Positions 58,884 through 64,000 of a stretch of DNA of 64,000 nt are shown here, piece by piece. This stretch comes from Oasisia sp. SBJ-2009 (lineage: Eukaryota; Annelida; Polychaeta; Sabellida; Siboglinidae): assembly GCA_964017155.1 (NCBI GenBank), contig OZ024860.1, positions 45,582,816 to 45,646,815 of the forward strand, written 5' to 3'. Under the pieces are notes generated by a model that was not told the DNA's origin, ran no database searches, and saw nothing but the letters and a program-made list of their open reading frames with translations. The position numbers and the translations under genes were made by a program. How positions within the stretch are numbered: position 1 is the stretch's first letter; every line of letters begins with the position of its first letter.

Positions 58884-59291
58884 GGTGTTTCCCAGCTATA
58901 ATTATGGACCACGAATCTTGCTGCCCGGTGCTGGACCCCCTCTAGATGGTTGATGTTTCAGGTAGTGTATGGGTCCCACACTGGGCAGCAGTATTCGAGG
59001 TGTGGACGGACCAGACTCCAATAGGCTTGATGGACTGGGGAATCGATTTTAAGTTTCTTTTAATGTCAAAACTAAGTTTGCTATTTGCTTTGTTTACTAT
59101 TTTATTGATGTGTGGGTTCCAGGAGAGGTTGTTTGCTATGTCTATGCCAAGGTATGTTGCTACTGGTATTACTCTGAGACTCTGAGTGTTTCGTCATGTA
59201 TTGTGTATGGGTCATCTAAGAGTGATTTTGATCTGGTGATGTGCATTATTTCACATTTGGAGGGTTTGAAAGTCATTTGCCAAGATTGTTC

Positions 59292-59543
59292 TCAGTCAAT
59301 TAGTCTATTAAGGTGGTGCTGTAGGTTGTTTTGGTCGGTGTGATTGTTGATTTTTCGGTAGAGCATTGCGTCGTCAGCGAAAAGTTTGAGGGAGGTTCCT
59401 GGTGAAATATGGGAGGGCATGTCATTTATGTATAGAAGGAAGAGGAGGGGGCCAAGAACAGTACCCTCTGGGACTCCAGAGCTCATGTATATCTGACCTG
59501 ACTTGCACCCTTCTACCACCACTTCTTGAGTTCTATTGGTCAA
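59292..59543 (-). pseudogene. LINE C RT palm
   Basis: Reads SSGVPEGTVLGPLLFLLYIN, then LKLFADDAMLYRKI: the catalytic FADD box is preserved, but flanking frames are broken. Confidence 0.82.
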
Positions 59544-59774
59544 AAAAAATTAATCCAGAGGTGGGTGCTAGCTCTAGTTCTGTAATGGTCTAATTTGTGG
59601 AGGAGTCGATTATGGGGGAAAGTGTCGAAAGCCTTGGGGGAAAACCAGTAGTACAAGGTCAATTTGGTTATTTTTTTAGGGTGCTAGTCAGATCCTTGCA
59701 GTGAAGCAGTGAAGTCTCACAGGAACGCCTAGATCTGAAGCCATGTTGTCGGTCAGTGAGGATATTGTAGCTTT

Positions 59775-60077
59775 CTCTACTGATGATGCATCGTTGGCTC
59801 ATTGGTGTCCATACGATTTACTGTTCAGACCATGTCCAGCAGTCACGTGTCATGCTCTCACACATGTCCCCTGTGACCATGTCTGAGCCTTCAGCTTCAG
59901 GTCTGTCACAAACTGTTTTTCCTTGCAACTGGTTTCTTCACTAGGTCCATACATCTCATTTTCACATTGTAGAAAGCATATGGTTTTTAAGCACCCTGGC
60001 ATATTTACCTGCATTGAAAAAATTAATTGTATTTTACACTTCTGTGGCTGGTTTCTTTGCAACCTGTTGTCAATCCC
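59775..60077 (+). repeat. micro-exon array fragment inserted in LINE C
   Basis: About 300 bp matching the array block (CTACTGATGATGCATC, the gag fragment part CTCTCACACATGTCCCCTGT, TTTACACTTCTGTGGCTG). LINE C sequence resumes on each side. It carries no micro-exon. Confidence 0.75.
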
Positions 60078-60079
60078 AT

Positions 60080-60432
60080 TTGTTTATGGATTGATGTGGA
60101 TATGATATGTTCAAGAATTGTGCATGGTATACTAGTGAGGGAGATTGGCCGGTAGTTTGAGGCAATGGTTCTGTCATTTTTGTGGATAGGGACTATATGT
60201 GCTTTCAACCAGTCTGAAGGGGGGTTCTGGAATGTATTGATTTCTGGAATATGATTGTCAGCATGGGTGTACTTCTAGAGGCCATTTCCTTCAGGATTCT
60301 GGCAGGAATGTTATCTGGGCCTGTTAGTAATTTCTCGACACCTCTGACTGTGATTTGGATTGGGGGCATTTGTGGGGATCGGTTTTGGTTAGGGAGCTGG
60401 GGGAGGTTGGTTAGGTTTTCAATGGTGAACAC
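60080..60432 (-). pseudogene. LINE C RT finger region
   Basis: Two frames: LLTGPDNIPARILKEM (finger) then AHIVPIHKNDRTIASNYRPI, SLTSIPCTILEHII. The fragment is cut by the inserted array-block piece. Confidence 0.75.
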
Positions 60433-61234
60433 AGACTGGAATTAGTTTGAGAGGATATTTGCTTTGGATTTGCTATCTTTATGAAGGATGCCTTTATCTT
60501 TCAGTGGGCAGATTCCATTTTATGTAGTGCCAAAAGGATTTTTTTCTTTGTCTTGTTCTGGGTCAATTATGTGTGTAAGGTATTTCCAGTATTCTGACTG
60601 GATCTTCTTTTGTGTAGCTCTACTGAATGTCCTAAATGATGTCCAGTCAGTTTCTCTTTGGTATTTCTTAGCTTTGTTGTACAATCATTGTTTTTAGTTT
60701 ATCATTTTTTATGTCTTTAGTAATCCATGGGAGTGAGTATCGTTTGGAAGAGTATTTGAAGGGGATGAACTGGTTTATGATTTCCTGGATGCTATGTTTG
60801 AAGAGATCCCAAAGTGGTTCTGGGGAGTCAGTGAGTGGGGCTTGGTTTTGAATTTTGTTTCCTAGGTCCTGGAGTTCTTGATCAATGTGTTCCCAATCTG
60901 CCTTGTGATATTTGAAAACTTTGTAGGGAGGGGGAATATTTCTGGGTAGGTTTATGTTGTTGTTTAATAAGAGGATACTGTCATGGTCACTGATGCCTGG
61001 TATGCTGTGCGTGCTTTCTATGAGGGAGGGGTTGGTAGTGAGGAAAAGTTCTATATGTTTTTGCCTCTAGTAGGTTCCCGTACAGCTTGGTGGAGGTAGA
61101 AGTCTTTAGTCAGGTCTAGTAAATTAGTAGATGTTTTGTAATTTTCTGGGCAGGTTAAGGAGGTCCAATTAATCTTGGGACAGTTAAAATCACCAGCTAT
61201 CCATATGTTATGTTTATCATTTTGACTAATTCTG

Positions 61235-61642
61235 CTAATGGAGTGTCTGAGATGGGTCAGTCCTGTCTCGTCGGTTGGTGGTCAGTAGAAACTGCAGATT
61301 TGATAGATCTGGGTTGTTTTTTGATGTAATTGTTGCCCAAATAAGTTCTCCGTCAGTGTCTAAGTCGGTTTGCATGGAAGGATTAATGGAGTTTTTAATT
61401 GCCAGGAGTACTCCTACACCTTTGGAGGAAGGATCTTTTCTGTAGACTGTGTAATTATCGGGTAGGATTTCTAAAGTTTCAATTTTCTCGTTTAGCCATG
61501 TTTTACATCCAAATATAATATCAGGATTGGCATTGTCTATTGTTAGTTGAAGATCAGGCTTTTTATTTTTTAGGCTCTGAAAGTTTACAACAATGGCTCT
61601 TAAGTTGTTATTTTTGTTTCTAACTTTGATCTTTTCTCTCAA
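61235..61642 (-). pseudogene. LINE C endonuclease N-terminus
   Basis: Reads IVVNFQSLKNKKPDLQLTI, NPDIIFGCKTWLNEKI, DNYTVYRKDPSSKGVGVLLA. The Glu expected in the GTETWL block is a Cys-Lys pair here (GCKTWL), so the active site is damaged. Confidence 0.78.
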
Positions 61643-61868
61643 GGGGGACTGAGGTTGGGTTGTGCAAGGGGAGGAGTGGGCTATAGAATTGGCGGGAAAA
61701 TTGGGCGGATCCAGATGTTTGAATTTGGTGGTGTATAAAAGTTGAAAAACAAGCGGAAATATTGATTGATAAGTATCATTCTTGTGCTAAGGTTGTTCAT
61801 AAAGGTGTACTAGACATATATTGAGTAGTAGTTTGGGTTAAAGTGTATTAGTTAACAGTATTTTTGAA

Positions 61869-62189
61869 CCGATCCCCGGTACCGGCAGTTGTGATATATT
61901 TGATGTAAAAATCTGGCTCTCAACATTGGGGACTGTGTATCCCTCGTGAATCGGAGAATCACGTTAATGTCGGTCCCGTCTCAATTTGGGACGTAAAAGA
62001 ACCACTGAGGACGACAAGCATCCTGGCAGTGACCATCCTCAGTGCCAGCATAGAAAGGTCGGCTTGGCGTAGACGTTCTGAAAAAGGCTGACTAGTTAAA
62101 TGAGACCTCATAAGATCATACGTTGTAACCACAACATACACAGACTAGTCAGTTAATAGAACGTTGCCGAGTGCTGGAGACAACTAGAA
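61869..62189. repeat. insertion in the 5' UTR of CR1 copy 2
   Basis: Absent from copy 1 between CAGTATTTTTGA and TAGTGGGTGATAAT. It ends with the dispersed segment GTCAGTTAATAGAACGTTGC also seen at 7085 and, diverged, in the array blocks. Confidence 0.7.
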
Positions 62190-62750
62190 CTAGTGGGTGA
62201 TAATAGGGTAATCTAGCCTTCGACAAATTGTAAACAAGACTGAGCAAATCTGTAAGCAATAAGCGTAACAACAATATATGTAAGGTAACACTCTGAATAG
62301 GTATCATTGTTATTAAAAATAAACAAGCTTTTTAGTAGGAAACCTTAGTTTGTGCAGACTATTATTTATAGTGGGTAAAATAGGGTAATCTAGCTTTCAA
62401 CAAAATTGTAAAAAAAATTAGCAAATCTGATAAATTGATATAATATATAACAGATAAAGTAATATAACAAAACAGCTACATACATAAGATCATTCTTTGA
62501 TTCGGTGCCATTGTTATTAAAAATAAGCAAGTGTTTTAGCAGGAAACCCTAGTTTGTTTATATACGTAGTCTCCAAAGTATCCGCTAGGGAACGGTACCA
62601 GTATATACAGAATAAACTTATTGGTCATGGTAGCATAGGTAGTAAGTTGTTTATAACACGTAGTGTGCTGCAGTTGCTGTACACAATAAACAAACAGTCT
62701 TTCTAAAGACTAAGTTGGTATAAACTAAGTTTATTTTGATCAATCGTAAT

Positions 62751-63814
62751 ATGGCACCTTCCAAGTGGCAAGTGAAGGCAAGGAGGTATTTGGTGTGTGA
62801 TCACTGCCACAGCTTGGTGGATTTTGCCTTATCGGGGTGCGGAAAGTCTTGGTCAGAGACAACAGAGGAAGGGTTTACTTCCTAATGTTTAGGGTGTCGG
62901 AAAGTCGACTGTCTGACAGCAGAGTTAGCTAGGCTAACGGATATTGCGAAGGGGGTGGAGAGAGGAGGGAGGATGATAGCAAGGAAACAAATGGAGAAAG
63001 AACAACAGAAAACATGGTATGCAGGAAGGAGACAGTGGAGAAATTGACAGCAGAGAAGGAGGGAGGGACAAGGGGACAGGAGGTGATAGAAGTAGATGCG
63101 ACAGGAGGAAAGACGAAGGGAAGAAAGGAACTGAGAGTAGATGTGACCAAACGGAAGTCAATAACAAGGAAGATGTCAGGAAGAAAAGAGACAGGAAATA
63201 AAGGAACAGAGAAAGCGGCAGAGGGGAAAATCAGCAACCAGGGAGATGCAAAACGGAGGAGCTACTCTGAAGCAGTGATCGAGGGTGCATTGAGAACAGA
63301 AAGGGTATTTATGGGAGACTACATTTTGCGTAAGACGGACAGGACGTTAAGCAAAGGAGAAGACATTGTTGTTTGTCTTCCGGGGGCAAGAATAGAACAT
63401 GTCACTGAACGGGTAGAGAATGTATTATGGCATGGTCAGGGAGGATCTATATTAGTACATGTAGGGACGAACAATGCAGACAAGGATGGAACAACCAAGA
63501 TAGTACAGAGATACAGAGAGTTGGTAGAGACACTGAAGAAGACAAGAGTTGAACAGATTATTCTCTCAGGAATATTGCAAGTGATGAGGGGAAGGGGAGC
63601 AACATATAGAAACTGCAAGAATATGGCAATTAACGCACTAGTAGTGCAGATGTGTGAAGGAGTTGGATTTGTAGATTTGTGGGGATATTTTGTTGGGAAA
63701 GAAGACATGTATATGAGAGATGGCCTCCATCTAAGCGGAAAGGGTGCAGCAGTGTTCTCCGAGAACCTGCTTCGATCTATGGACAGTGGAATAAGTTGCA
63801 ATTTTGTTAACTAG
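62751..63814 (+). pseudogene. CR1 copy 2 ORF1 (broken)
   Basis: Starts MAPSKWQVKARRYLVCDHCH as copy 1 does, then meets a stop at about 62883. The later part (63014-63814, 266 residues) stays open and holds the esterase domain, but FMGDYIL replaces FMGDSIL, so the catalytic Ser is lost. HVGTNNA and DGLHLSGKG are retained. Confidence 0.88.
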
Positions 63815-64000
63815 TTTCGCAGGGGGGATACACAGAGAAGCCAAGTACTAGAGGCATAGCTAAAGACAGCAAAAAGAAATCAGCAAAGAACGGCCTGGAA
63901 AGCCCTACGGAATTTGGTTCTAAATGTGTTTAAATGCAAGGAGCATAGTAAACAAAAGAAACGAACTAAATAATTATTATGGTAGAATATATTGACCCTC

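Larger units (their letters stand above)
58400..61685 (-). mobile_element. LINE C, jockey-superfamily, decayed
   Basis: Minus-strand element: endonuclease start at 61642-61235, RT finger at 60432-60080, RT palm at 59543-59292 and tail at 58883-58677. Many frameshifts. A fragment of a micro-exon array block is inserted at about 59775-60077. Confidence 0.85.
61688..64000 (+). mobile_element. CR1 copy 2, plus strand, decayed, runs off window
   Basis: Its 5' end matches that of the antisense copy (AGATGTTTGAATTTGGTGGT, AAAAGTTGAAAAACAAG). It carries the same duplicated 5' UTR (GGGTGATAATAGGGTAATCT), a broken ORF1, and the first bases of a broken ORF2 from about 63830. An unrelated ~320 bp piece is inserted in the 5' UTR. 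Confidence 0.9.

Overview
This is a 64 kb piece of an animal nuclear genome. It is AT-rich, genes have short exons with GT-AG introns, and most of the sequence is transposable-element debris (CR1-like and other non-LTR LINEs, Ty3/Gypsy fragments, hAT, Tigger/pogo, piggyBac-like and other MITEs, long palindromes). The conserved gene content (PIBF1; a RHIM plus death-domain adaptor) and the repeat mix suggest an aquatic invertebrate such as a lancelet or a lophotrochozoan. The species cannot be fixed from the window.

Left end (0-13 kb): two ordinary genes sit head to head across a 487 bp gap. On the minus strand are the first six coding exons of the PIBF1/CEP90 orthologue, a centriolar-satellite coiled-coil protein; the gene runs off the left edge. 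On the plus strand is a compact three-exon gene for a 167-residue protein that carries a RHIM amyloid motif followed by a death domain, the layout of an IMD/RIPK1-type immune signalling adaptor. Its introns hold three MITEs and a minisatellite.

Middle (13-43 kb): almost entirely mobile DNA. There is a CGTACGAC-rich repeat block, a Gypsy pol remnant, a 2.7 kb single-frame pseudogene of a multicopy uncharacterised family, an internally deleted Gypsy element split by a DNA transposon that itself carries a solo LTR, a LINE with a PHD-finger ORF1 split by a Tigger element, and three consecutive long palindromes between 29 and 41 kb, followed by a transposon carrying two TTAA-site insertions.

Right part (43-64 kb): the most unusual region. 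Seven tiny exons (24, 27, 30, 36, 39, 42 and 42 nt) lie in near-identical duplicated intron blocks. All are multiples of three, all have good splice sites, and the only phase open in all seven is phase 2. Two upstream exons (42.85 and 44.95 kb) have phases that feed exactly into this array. This looks like an unrecognised gene with an expandable cassette of symmetric micro-exons whose flanking introns are far more conserved than the exons. A nearly complete CR1-type LINE with both ORFs open sits in antisense inside the array, and a decayed second copy closes the window.
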